DNA from: Gammaproteobacteria bacterium
GTDB lineage: Bacteria; Pseudomonadota; Gammaproteobacteria; SZUA-140
Assembly: GCA_003230085.1 (NCBI GenBank)
Contig: QIGV01000084.1
Location: forward strand, 1 to 46,975
Direction of reading: 5' to 3'
DNA length: 46,975 nt
This document shows, piece by piece, positions 36,484 to 44,895 of the stretch (its first letter is position 1; every line of letters starts with the position of its first letter). The notes beneath the pieces are model-generated. The model saw only the letters and a list, made by a program, of their open reading frames with translations, did not search any database and was not told the origin of the DNA. Position numbers and translations under genes: made by a program.

Positions 36484-37017
36484 TTACGGATCTAATTCCA
36501 CAATCAAATTCAGGCTGATCAGCTCATTGCCAACCATGAACGCGCTGGAATCGTCTTCGAAGATGCCGAATTGCTCTACTTTTTTCAGCTGTGAAAAACC
36601 AGCTTCTGTTAGAAAAGAGCCAAGAATTTCCAGGTTAAGCCCGACCATGTGATAGTCGTGCTCATCCAGATGCCCGCCAAATATCATCCGCATAACCTTG
36701 TAGCGGCCGGCTAAAGTCAGTCTGCGTTTATCCAGGAAAAGCCGTGCCAGAATATCCAGATCTGGAACGCTCACATATAAACGCCCACCCGGCTGCAATA
36801 CCCGGCACCATTCCTTTAATGTGTTCAACAGCGCATCATTCTGGTAATCCACGTGCTCCAGAATGTGTGAGGCATATATCTCTTTAAAGGTATTGTCGGG
36901 GAACAGGGACAAATCCTCTGCATTAGAAACATGATCAACATCGGGGCCGGGGCTGATATTCAGGATCTCCCACCCTTCTTTTTTTTCCACACCGCCGATG
37001 TGTAGCCTACGTGTCAT
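36484..37017 (-). CDS. class I SAM-dependent methyltransferase (type 11)
   Basis: Starting at the ATG at 37017 (MTRRLHIGGVEKKEGW) the product is 177 residues. A longer frame from 37098 adds a Cys-rich part I do not trust. DLSLFPDNTFKEIYASHILE and EHV are the typical middle motif; CRVLQPGGRLYVSVPDLD follows. The SAM loop is shortened to LHIGG, as in the small methyltransferases of polysaccharide loci. It is divergent from the ECF sigma gene. Confidence 0.82.
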   Translation of the reverse strand: MTRRLHIGGVEKKEGWEILNISPGPDVDHVSNAEDLSLFPDNTFKEIYASHILEHVDYQNDALLNTLKEWCRVLQPGGRLYVSVPDLDILARLFLDKRRLTLAGRYKVMRMIFGGHLDEHDYHMVGLNLEILGSFLTEAGFSQLKKVEQFGIFEDDSSAFMVGNELISLNLIVELDP

Positions 37018-37178
37018 TAAAATACCCGTTCCGAATTGATTGATTCTATGGATTAGTGATTTACAACAATGAATTAGCAATGTTGCCTGACATGGCAATG
37101 GAGTTGTTTTACTTATTGATTAGTGCATTATATCAGATCAGTTGAACTATTTGGACATTCTGGCTGTCACTCTAGGCT

Positions 37179-37760
37179 ATGGCTAAAATTTTAGGGTTCC
37201 CGAATCAGGGCTCTGACCAACACAACTTTGAACAACTGCTCGGCCCTCACCTTGAGCATCTGTACCGGCTCGCCTACCGCTTTGCCGGCACCAAGCCTGA
37301 TGCAGAGGATCTTGTTCAAGACCTGTTGATCAAAATTTATCCGCGCCGTGGAGAGCTGGACAAGGTGGAGAAACTACGCCCGTGGCTGGCGCGGGTGATG
37401 TACAATCTGTTCATCGATAGCAAGCGCCGCCAAAACCGCTCACCGATTCACCTCACGATAGACAATGCCACCGATAGCGAAGGCAGCGAGCCTTTGGACT
37501 ACCTGATGAGTGAAAACCTCGGCCCAGAGGATGAAACCGCCCGCCATATCCACAATGTGCACATGCTGCGTTCCTTTGAACAATTGAGCCATGATCATCG
37601 AATGGTGCTGTCGCTACACGACATTGAGGGCTATACCCTGGAGGAAATGACCACCATCCTGGTCTGCCCCATTGGCACGTTGAAATCCAGATTGCACCGC
37701 GCGCGCGCGCGATTTCGGGGTTTGTTGAAAACAACCCTGGAGACGCAGGAAATTCAGTAG
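37179..37760 (+). CDS. ECF-type RNA polymerase sigma factor
   Basis: The 193-residue protein has sigma regions 2 and 4 only. Region 2 is HLYRLAYRFAGTKPDAEDLV followed by QDLLIKIYPR and LRPWLARVMYNLFID; region 4 is LSLHDIEGYTLEEMTTILVC then PIGTLKSRLHRARARFRGLL. It is followed by its likely zinc-finger anti-sigma factor, a His-rich protein and a TPR/beta-barrel protein, all on the same strand. The promoter it recognises was not found. Confidence 0.93.
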   Translation: MAKILGFPNQGSDQHNFEQLLGPHLEHLYRLAYRFAGTKPDAEDLVQDLLIKIYPRRGELDKVEKLRPWLARVMYNLFIDSKRRQNRSPIHLTIDNATDSEGSEPLDYLMSENLGPEDETARHIHNVHMLRSFEQLSHDHRMVLSLHDIEGYTLEEMTTILVCPIGTLKSRLHRARARFRGLLKTTLETQEIQ

Positions 37761-37890
37761 TTTTCCTGCAGATGACTGAACAGATCTATGGTATTATAAT
37801 TAATATGCATATAAAACAATATCTTAACAATATTAAATCAGGGAACCTTTTGGGCCAAGTGAACGTTTTTATATTACCCTAGTGGTTAAT

Positions 37891-38568
37891 ATGATGAATT
37901 GCCAAGAAAATCTAAGAAAACTGAATGACTATACCGACGCCCTGATCGATGACGCCGACAGGCGTGTCATTGAAGCGCATCTTTCAAGCTGCGAGCCGTG
38001 CCGTACCACCTATGAGAATGAGCAGTCTCTCAGAGAGGCATTGCGTCAGCTGACAATAGAGAGCCCTTCTAGCGACTTTCGCGAACGTGTCTTTGCAAAG
38101 ACCTACGCTCACCACGCACGCACTAAGCGGTTCCGTTATGGCATGGGCCTGGGCGGTGCCATTGCAGCCAGTTTTTTCCTAATGCTGACCAGTAATCTCT
38201 TTTTTAAACCCACACAAAATATACAGCAGTTTGATATCCCTGGCATGACGATCAGCCTCAATGAGGTCCACAACGTCAAACTGATTTTCAAATCTGCACA
38301 AAATCTGAGCAAGGCGACGTTTACTATCGTGTTGCCGCCTGGCCTGGAGCTCGACGGATATCCAGACCAAAGCAAGATCAGCTGGGAAGGGCAACTACAA
38401 CAAGGAGAAAACCTGCTGGTCTTACCAGTGATCGCCCGCAATACCGGCACAGGAGAACTGACGGCCTATGTGACGCATAATAATAAAGAAAAATCTTTCC
38501 GACTGCAGATGAACATCAACCACCATCAGGAATCCTCTCTACCCCACCTTGCTATCCAGTCAGTCTAG
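37891..38568 (+). CDS. zinc-finger (zf-HC2) transmembrane anti-sigma factor
   Basis: The start at 37891 gives 225 residues. The N-terminus has the zinc set Cys4, His30, Cys34 and Cys37 (AHLSSCEPC), as in anti-sigma factors that bind ECF sigma. A membrane helix lies at about 80-105 (GLGGAIAASFFLMLTSNLFF). The periplasmic part is beta-rich (FTIVLPPGLELDGYP). This layout suggests that a periplasmic signal frees the sigma factor encoded just upstream. Confidence 0.9.
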   Translation: MMNCQENLRKLNDYTDALIDDADRRVIEAHLSSCEPCRTTYENEQSLREALRQLTIESPSSDFRERVFAKTYAHHARTKRFRYGMGLGGAIAASFFLMLTSNLFFKPTQNIQQFDIPGMTISLNEVHNVKLIFKSAQNLSKATFTIVLPPGLELDGYPDQSKISWEGQLQQGENLLVLPVIARNTGTGELTAYVTHNNKEKSFRLQMNINHHQESSLPHLAIQSV

Positions 38569-38591
38569 TCCGTTCGGTGCAGGAAAACCCT

Positions 38592-39119
38592 ATGAATTTT
38601 ACCAAAATCATTCTCGCTCTCACGATCAGCTACCTATTGTTCATGCTGTTCACCTCAAACGCCAACGCTAGTGAAAGCCTTGAAGACGTTACGATTCAGA
38701 TCATGGATATCAATGACAATGTCGATGATTTTATCAACCGGATTGAATTGCCGGCGCTGACCTCTGAAAAAGTGTCGAGCAAGACTGACGATAAGGATCA
38801 GCAGCATGTAAAGCCCCACCAGCACGACGACAGCGCTGACGAATTGAAGCCTCATGACCACCCCCTCGATGATGACGCACTGTCGGTCGATCAGAGCCGT
38901 GATGAATTGCAAGAACAAAACCACGCGCACACCCCCGGCGACATACACGCTGAACAACGTGAAATCAGGCACGAAGAAGCCAAGGAAAGCAACGCTGAAG
39001 CCCTCGATCAGATGAAAGAAACCCGCAGTCACGCCGAAGCGTTGCGCGAAGAGGCCAGCAAAGAGGCTATTGAAATCAAGAATGAAGCCAGAGAACACGC
39101 TGTTCCTGGCAATAACTGA
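38592..39119 (+). CDS. secreted His/Asp-rich protein of the ECF module
   Basis: The start at 38592 is chosen because AGGAAAA lies upstream and a signal peptide follows (ILALTISYLLFMLFTSNANA). The mature part is very acidic with many His residues (HVKPHQHDDSADEL; KPHDHPLDDD; NHAHTPGDIHAEQ) and ends in a charged helical segment. Such regions often bind metal ions such as zinc, nickel or copper; this is inferred. It is 24 bases after the anti-sigma gene and followed by a terminator. Confidence 0.75.
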   Translation: MNFTKIILALTISYLLFMLFTSNANASESLEDVTIQIMDINDNVDDFINRIELPALTSEKVSSKTDDKDQQHVKPHQHDDSADELKPHDHPLDDDALSVDQSRDELQEQNHAHTPGDIHAEQREIRHEEAKESNAEALDQMKETRSHAEALREEASKEAIEIKNEAREHAVPGNN

Positions 39120-39155
39120 GGTCTAGAACGAGACCTTAAGCAACACCCCTTCCCC

Positions 39156-39181
39156 TCGGCAGACCGCTGCCGAATTTTATT
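39156..39181 (+). terminator. candidate rho-independent terminator of the ECF operon
   Basis: TCGGCAG, a 4-base loop and CTGCCGA are followed by ATTTTATTAT. The stem has seven base pairs. It is 37 bases after the stop of the His-rich gene. Confidence 0.65.
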
Positions 39182-39257
39182 ATCATGCTATAATCCCGCC
39201 GTCCGGCACCCTGTTCGGATACGGTGCTTCTTTCACCTATGTGAGGCTGTTGTAGGA

Positions 39258-39365
39258 AGTCCCCTCTCCCAGTGGGAGAGGGTTAGGGTGAGGGAATCAA
39301 TAAAGATAAGGCATTATTTTATCTTACTCCCTCATCCTAACCTTCTCCCAGTGGGAGAAGGGACT
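39258..39365. repeat. MITE-like repeat, copy E (palindromic)
   Basis: The arms AGTCCCCTCTCCCAGTGGGA and TCCCAGTGGGAGAAGGGACT mark the two ends, each containing a short hairpin; GGTTAGGGTGAGGGA and TCCCTCATCCTAACC form the inner arms. It lacks the CACTGCTG end. It lies in the 394-base gap between the ECF operon and the TPR-barrel gene. Confidence 0.8.
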
Positions 39366-39513
39366 ATAACCTTTTGCAGCACCCTCTATATCAGAAAAGG
39401 AAGCTTATTCCAGGTTTAACCCTGCAAAAAAGTCAGATTTCAAATTCAGAATGCCATTCCAGCAGCACCTGTGCCCAGTAAGGGCATTAACACCAGCATA
39501 TGGCTGAGTAGAA

Positions 39514-40863
39514 ATGCAGACCCTATCCCAGACCATGGGCAAGGTGATGGCATGCCTGCTAACACTGTTCAGTCTTGCCGCTGTTTCTTTGAATACCCCT
39601 GCCAACGACACACTGCCTGATGTCTACCAGGACGGCAGCAGGGCCTTCAATGCCGGTGACTATGAGACGGCACTGGCGGCATTCCTGAAAGCCAGGGCGC
39701 AGGGCATCGACACCGCTTCTTTGCACTATAATCTGGGCGTCACCTATTTCAAGCTAGAGCGCTATGAAGAAGCTCGGGGGGCATTTCTTGCCAGCGCTGA
39801 GTCGGATGAGATGGCGCCATTGGCTCACTACAACCTGGGGCTGGTGGCTCTGAAACAAGGCCAAAAAGAAGACGCTCGGCATTGGTTTCAGAAAACACTG
39901 GCCGACACTCAAAACCCTAAATTACAGCGCATGGCCAGCACCATGCTCGCGCCATTAATCGACGCCAATACCGGTACCGCATCACAGGCATCACCACCGC
40001 CACCGATATGGTCAGGTTTTGTAAGCGGCGGCGGCGGCTTCGACAGTAATGTCACGCTGTTATCGGACTCTGAAACGATTATCTCCACGGAGAAAAATGA
40101 CCAGTTCATCGACTTCTTCGCCAGCGCTAACGCACGCCTACCAGGCAATAAGAACTACACCAGCAACCTCGATGCCAGTCTCTATATGGTGAAATACGCG
40201 GAACTAAGCACCTTTGACACTAGCTCTTTGCGATTGGGTGGCTCGCTGGACCATAGCCTAAAGAAATGGCAATTGAATAGCGGCCTGCATTATTTCAATA
40301 CGCGGCTTGATAATAAGGGTTACACACAACGCAGTTCGGCGAGTATACGCGCGCGTAGAAAACTACAGGATAATCATCGGTTGGGGTTGCGTTACGAATA
40401 CAGCTATATCGACGACCTCGACCGCCAGTTTTCCTTTCTGAGGGGCTGGCGACAGAAAGCGATGATTGAATCTATGTGGCTGTTTAGAAATAAACGGATT
40501 CAGTTTTCCTACCAGCTTGAGCTCAACGATCGCCGGGATATCACCTCTCCCAGGTTCACCAGCTTCTCTCCGACTCGTAACAGCTTCCGTGTTCGCGGTG
40601 ACTTCCAGCTTGACCCGCAAGCGGATGCTTCAATTGACTTACGCTACCGCTATAGTCAATACAATGATCCGACTGAACTTGCGGATGGGAGCGATAAAAC
40701 CCGCCGGGAAAGCCGCTATCAAGTGGCAGTCAGCATTACCCAGAATCTGAAAAAAGGGCGGGCCTTTAGCGCGGAATACCGTTATATCCACAACACCTCA
40801 AATTTCAGGTTTTATGATTACAACCAGCATCTGTTCACGATTAATTTATTGTGGCCCTGGTAG
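39514..40863 (+). CDS. TPR plus outer-membrane beta-barrel protein
   Basis: The 449-residue protein has an N-terminal signal peptide (MGKVMACLLTLFSLAAVSLN after an extra seven residues), TPRs at about 35-150 (LHYNLGVTYFKLERYEEARG; AHYNLGLVALKQGQKEDARH), a Pro-rich linker and a C-terminal half of about 280 residues made of alternating beta strands, ending in an aromatic (TINLLWPW) as outer-membrane proteins do. It could export or assemble surface material. A start at 39535 is also possible. Confidence 0.75.
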   Translation: MQTLSQTMGKVMACLLTLFSLAAVSLNTPANDTLPDVYQDGSRAFNAGDYETALAAFLKARAQGIDTASLHYNLGVTYFKLERYEEARGAFLASAESDEMAPLAHYNLGLVALKQGQKEDARHWFQKTLADTQNPKLQRMASTMLAPLIDANTGTASQASPPPPIWSGFVSGGGGFDSNVTLLSDSETIISTEKNDQFIDFFASANARLPGNKNYTSNLDASLYMVKYAELSTFDTSSLRLGGSLDHSLKKWQLNSGLHYFNTRLDNKGYTQRSSASIRARRKLQDNHRLGLRYEYSYIDDLDRQFSFLRGWRQKAMIESMWLFRNKRIQFSYQLELNDRRDITSPRFTSFSPTRNSFRVRGDFQLDPQADASIDLRYRYSQYNDPTELADGSDKTRRESRYQVAVSITQNLKKGRAFSAEYRYIHNTSNFRFYDYNQHLFTINLLWPW

Positions 40864-40885
40864 GTTTTAACGTGAAACGTACATT

Positions 40886-40983
40886 CCCCTCTCCCACCGG
40901 GAGAGGGTTAGGGAGAGGGAGTCAAATTAATTGTTTTTTCCATGTACCCCCTCACCCCAGCCCTCTCCCGGCGGGAGAGGGGG
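40886..40983. repeat. MITE-like repeat, copy F (palindromic)
   Basis: CCCCTCTCCCACCGGGAGAG, GGTTAGGGAGAGGG on the left and CCCCCTCACCCCAGCCCTCT, CCCGGCGGGAGAGGGGG on the right form an imperfect palindrome with two short hairpins. It lies between two convergent genes (barrel gene and ptsP), where it might slow or end transcription. Confidence 0.8.
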
Positions 40984-41009
40984 TTGGCCTGTGGACCCTG
41001 ATATCTCTC

Positions 41010-43268
41010 TCACTTCCCCGCCCTAACCAAACCCCCCAAACCCGCTTTATCCAGCCTGGCATTGAGAAACGCACGAATAGTCTGGCTGTCTTCCATTAGT
41101 AAAACCTCATCCAGTATATTGCGGGCCTCTGCCATACTGAAATTGCAGATGACCCATTTAATTCGCGGCAGGCTGGCAGCAGTGGTACTGAGGCTTGAAA
41201 TGCCCATGCCCAATAGCAGTATTGCAGCAGCCGGATCGCCGGCCATTTCGCCACAAACACTCACCGGCTTGCTATATCGCTGTGCGGTGAGGACGACATG
41301 GGTCAATGCACGCAATAGTGCAGGATGCAAGGCATCGTACAGGTTGGCGACGCGGGCGTTGTTCCTGTCCACCGCCAACAGGTATTGGGTGAGGTCATTT
41401 GTCCCCACTGAGAAAAAATCGACCCGCGGCGCAAGGTCTTCTATCTGATAGAGCATCGATGGCACTTCAATCATAATGCCGATCTCCGGCATGGTGATAG
41501 GCTCACCGGCTTCTCTCAATTCATTAAACACCCGCTTGATAATCAGCGAGGCCTGATCGACCTCTGCCACATGGCTGACCATCGGTAATAACAAGTGCAG
41601 ATTGTCCAGGCCTGCCGAGGCCCGCAAGATTGCGCGCAACTGAACGACAAAGATTTCCGGGTGGTCCAGTGTGACCCGAATGCCACGCCAACCGAGAAAC
41701 GGGTTCTCCTCCTTGATGGGGAAATAGGACAGGGTCTTGTCACCACCGATATCCAGCGTGCGCAAATAGACTGGCCGGGGGGCAAAGGCTTCCAGTACCT
41801 TGCGATAAATTTTGCGTTGCTCTTCTTCACCAGGGAAACGTTGGCGAACCATAAAGGGAAATTCTGTGCGATACAGGCCAACCCCTTCAGCGCCACGCTC
41901 CAGTGACGGCGCAATGTCTGACAACAGGCCGGTATTGGCGAACAGCGGAACATGTACCCCATCTGTCGTGACTGCAGGTCTATTGGTCAGTTCATCCAGA
42001 CCGGCAACCAGCTCTTCTTCCTCCCGCGCGAGGCGCAGGTATTCGTCTCGCACAGCCGGGAGCGGAGAAACATAAACCCGCCCCTGATAGCCATCCACAA
42101 TGATTTCACAACCATCGATCCGGGAAATTGGCAAATGGCTGGCGCCCACGACGGCCGGGATGCCCAACGCCCGGGCAAGGATCGCCACATGAGAAGAAGT
42201 GGATCCCGCGCCTGAGATCACGCCGGCCAAACGTTCTAGCGGCGCCTGTGACAATTCTGTCACCGATATTTCCTCACCTACCAGGATCGTTCTGTCCGGG
42301 TATTCCATCGGGTTGGTGGCGTTGTTTTGGATATGGGCCAGTATGCGCCGTCCCAAATCCCGGATGTCATCGGCCCGTTCACTGATGTAGGGGTCTTCCA
42401 TCTCATCGAAAATATTGGCGTGTTCGTTGATAGTCGCCCGCAACGCACCTGCGGCCCAGTTACCGGCACGGATGTTTTCAATGGTTTTTGCTTCCAGGCT
42501 TTTGCTTTCCAGCATCAGGGCATAGGCATCAAACAGGGCGCGGTCTTCCTCGCTCAGTGCGGTGCTCATGCGACGGGCAAGATCTCTGATTTCTGTCCGC
42601 GCGGCTGCAAGGGCTGCCAGAAACACGTCGACTTCCTTATCGGTATCCTGAATTTTCCGATCCGGTATGGCCTCGAGATTGGCCGGTGGATAGGCCACCA
42701 CGGCAGTACCCAGACCAACACCCGGCGCACCGGGAAGCCCATCAATGTAACGCTTGGTCGCCACCTCACCCGCCAAGCCTTTGATACCGCCACTGGCATC
42801 CGCATGGGCGATCGCCCCTGCCAGTTGAGAGGACACTGTCGATAGAAAAGAAACCTCGTCTTCCCCGAAGGGCTGCTCAGCATGCTGCACGATGAGGATT
42901 CCCATCACCTGACGATGATGGATAATCGGTACACCCAGAAAGCTTCGATAGGGGGCTTCCCCACTCTCTGCACAAAAACTGAAACGGGGATGTTCGGGTG
43001 CGTTGGCAAGATTCAGCGGCTTTTGCGTTTCTCCGACAACACTGACCAGACCTTCACCGCGCGCCAATCGCAGGTGCCCGACTGCCTGCGGGCTCAGGCC
43101 ATCGGTGGCCATCAATACATATTGTTCTGATACCGTATCAAACAGGTAAACAGAGCAGACGTCGGTGTCCATGGCCTGCTTAACGCGCCTGACGATGATA
43201 TCGAGCGCCTGGGCCAGGTTTTGAGCGGCGTTGACTTCATTGACGATGCGACGCAGGGTATGCAGCAT
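41010..43268 (-). CDS. ptsP: phosphoenolpyruvate-protein phosphotransferase PtsP (nitrogen PTS enzyme I)
   Basis: The 752-residue protein has an N-terminal GAF domain (about 1-150, TDVCSVYLFDTVSEQYVLMA) and the enzyme I domains. The active-site phosphohistidine is in GAGSTSSHVAILARALGIPA; GLYRTEFPFMVRQRFP and FFSVGTNDLTQYLLAVDRNN are the PEP-binding regions. It starts the nitrogen PTS chain to NPr and EIIA-Ntr. The rppH gene lies just upstream (67 bases), as in E. coli. Confidence 0.97.
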   Translation of the reverse strand: MLHTLRRIVNEVNAAQNLAQALDIIVRRVKQAMDTDVCSVYLFDTVSEQYVLMATDGLSPQAVGHLRLARGEGLVSVVGETQKPLNLANAPEHPRFSFCAESGEAPYRSFLGVPIIHHRQVMGILIVQHAEQPFGEDEVSFLSTVSSQLAGAIAHADASGGIKGLAGEVATKRYIDGLPGAPGVGLGTAVVAYPPANLEAIPDRKIQDTDKEVDVFLAALAAARTEIRDLARRMSTALSEEDRALFDAYALMLESKSLEAKTIENIRAGNWAAGALRATINEHANIFDEMEDPYISERADDIRDLGRRILAHIQNNATNPMEYPDRTILVGEEISVTELSQAPLERLAGVISGAGSTSSHVAILARALGIPAVVGASHLPISRIDGCEIIVDGYQGRVYVSPLPAVRDEYLRLAREEEELVAGLDELTNRPAVTTDGVHVPLFANTGLLSDIAPSLERGAEGVGLYRTEFPFMVRQRFPGEEEQRKIYRKVLEAFAPRPVYLRTLDIGGDKTLSYFPIKEENPFLGWRGIRVTLDHPEIFVVQLRAILRASAGLDNLHLLLPMVSHVAEVDQASLIIKRVFNELREAGEPITMPEIGIMIEVPSMLYQIEDLAPRVDFFSVGTNDLTQYLLAVDRNNARVANLYDALHPALLRALTHVVLTAQRYSKPVSVCGEMAGDPAAAILLLGMGISSLSTTAASLPRIKWVICNFSMAEARNILDEVLLMEDSQTIRAFLNARLDKAGLGGLVRAGK

Positions 43269-43334
43269 ATAGGTGGCCCATCAGTGCCATTAAAAAACTA
43301 TTCTAGTCCTGCCATACCAGTGTCCAGACGGACA

Positions 43335-43811
43335 CTACCGGGGCAACACATAGGACTCAAATTCCTTCAAGGCCCGCTTATAGACATTGCGCTTAAACGC
43401 GACGACTTCCTTCAGCGGTGACCAATAGTCAATCCAGCGCCAGAAATCAAACTCGGGATTTTCTGTCAGATCAAACCGGACCTTGTTCTCATCCCCAACC
43501 AGATTCAACATAAACCAGATCTGCTTTTGACCGATGCAGACCGGGTTTGAATAGTGCCTCACCAGCCGCTTGGGCAAGCGGTAACGCAACCAGCCACGGG
43601 TTCTGGCAACGATCGCAACATCATCAATGCAGAGGCCGATTTCTTCCTGTAATTCACGGTACATGGCCTCTTCCGGTGATTCATTCTCGCTGATTCCGCC
43701 TTGAGGAAATTGCCAGGCATCCTGACCAATCCGCTTTGCCCACAGCAGCTCCCCTGACTGATTGCGCAATATGATCCCGACATTGGCCCGGTATCCATTT
43801 ACATCAATCAC
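43335..43811 (-). CDS. rppH: RNA pyrophosphohydrolase RppH
   Basis: The 158-residue Nudix enzyme removes pyrophosphate from the 5' ends of mRNAs, starting their decay. The Nudix box is [20 protein letters not shown] followed by [23 protein letters not shown] and WQFPQGGI are typical. It is upstream of ptsP on the same strand and divergent from the HAD gene. Confidence 0.97.
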   Translation of the reverse strand: MIDVNGYRANVGIILRNQSGELLWAKRIGQDAWQFPQGGISENESPEEAMYRELQEEIGLCIDDVAIVARTRGWLRYRLPKRLVRHYSNPVCIGQKQIWFMLNLVGDENKVRFDLTENPEFDFWRWIDYWSPLKEVVAFKRNVYKRALKEFESYVLPR

Positions 43812-43972
43812 TTGTTATAGTCTCGCTTTAATCTGTAATTATGGTAATTTTCACATAAATACTTTCATCACAGCAAATCAGATATCCTGGCCTGCCCTAC
43901 CGCAACGCCGAAATTCTGGCCGGCACGATGATTTAGATTATTTTTTAACATTATTAACAAGAGGTTAACATT

Positions 43973-44626
43973 TTGGGCTTGGCAATATTTGATCTTGATA
44001 ACACCCTCCTTGGGGGGGATAGCGACTATCTGTGGGGGCAGTTCCTCGTTGAGCAGGGTATTGTAGAACGTGATCACTATGAACAGGAAAATGAACGCTT
44101 TTTTCAGGCGTATCAGGCCGGCACACTGGATATTGCCGAATTCCTGCAGTTTTCCCTAAAACCCCTTTCAGAACATTCACTTGACAGGTTGTTGCGCTGG
44201 CGAGAGCAGTTCATGGCAGAAAAAATCGCCGGGATCGCCCTGCCCAAGGCCCATGCGCTGATCGACAGGCACCGTGCACAAGGCCACCATCTACTGATTA
44301 TCACGGCGACAAATTCTTTCGTGACACGTCCAATTGCTGATGAGCTTGGTATCGTTGACCTGATTGCGACCGAGCCGGAGATCAGCAATGGCCGCTACAC
44401 CGGCCAGGTTGCTGGTGTACCTTGCTTTCGTGAGGGCAAGGTGCAGCGTCTTGAGCAATGGTTGCAAGATCAAGGTCAGAATCTGGCAACCAGCTGGTTT
44501 TATTCCGACTCACACAATGACCTCCCGCTGCTGGAACTCGTCACGCATCCAACGGCCGTTGACCCTGATGACACCCTGGCCCAACATGCAGAAATGAAAG
44601 GATGGCCGATCCTCTCGTTACGCTGA
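43973..44626 (+). CDS. HAD-superfamily (SerB-like) phosphatase
   Basis: The 217-residue protein has the four HAD motifs: LAIFDLDNTLLGGDSDYLWG (nucleophile Asp), LLIITATNSF, FREGKVQRLEQW (Lys) and FYSDSHNDLPLLE (acidic pair). It starts at a TTG after AAGAGG. The divergent arrangement with rppH-ptsP is the same as in Pseudomonas. The substrate is a small phosphomonoester, not identified. Confidence 0.92.
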   Translation: MGLAIFDLDNTLLGGDSDYLWGQFLVEQGIVERDHYEQENERFFQAYQAGTLDIAEFLQFSLKPLSEHSLDRLLRWREQFMAEKIAGIALPKAHALIDRHRAQGHHLLIITATNSFVTRPIADELGIVDLIATEPEISNGRYTGQVAGVPCFREGKVQRLEQWLQDQGQNLATSWFYSDSHNDLPLLELVTHPTAVDPDDTLAQHAEMKGWPILSLR

Positions 44627-44740
44627 CTGTCCAATATTATGAAAACCCATGGCTATTTTAGTGAAACGCATAATGTCTTTGTTCCTTCTACACACAAGGA
44701 ACACAGAGGTCCCTCTGGAGGATATCGTATAATATTTTTG

Positions 44741-44890
44741 TTCCTTCTCCCTCCGGGATTTATGCCCCTTGAGGGTAGAAGGGTAGGATGAGGGGATATA
44801 TAAACAATGCATTTTTTATTTTGATCCCCTCACCCCAACCCTCCACCCCTCAAGGGGGTACTGAAAAGAGTCCCGGAGGGAGAGGGAGTT
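44741..44890. repeat. MITE-like repeat, copy G, upstream of btuC-like gene
   Basis: TTCCTTCTCCCTCCGGGA, TGCCCCTTGAGGGTAGAAGG and GGATGAGGGGAT on the left mirror CCCCTCACCCCAACCCTCCA, CCCCTCAAGGGGGTACTGAA and TCCCGGAGGGAGAGGGAG on the right. The outer ends are not preserved. The final GAGGGAG serves as a Shine-Dalgarno for the gene at 44896. Confidence 0.82.
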
Positions 44891-44895
44891 AAGTG

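Noticed and set aside
39119-39136. Short stem AGGTCT / AGACCT just after the His-rich gene
   Set aside because: Six base pairs without a T-run; the better terminator is 20 bases later.
39189-39194. TATAAT, perfect -10 box
   Set aside because: No matching -35 at 16-18 bases (GCTGCC at 17), and it lies between a terminator and a repeat.
44627-44895. Possible cobalamin riboswitch upstream of the BtuC-like gene
   Set aside because: The stretch is occupied by a repeat and a small hairpin (TGTTCCTT / AAGGAACA); I saw no B12-box-like conserved sequence.
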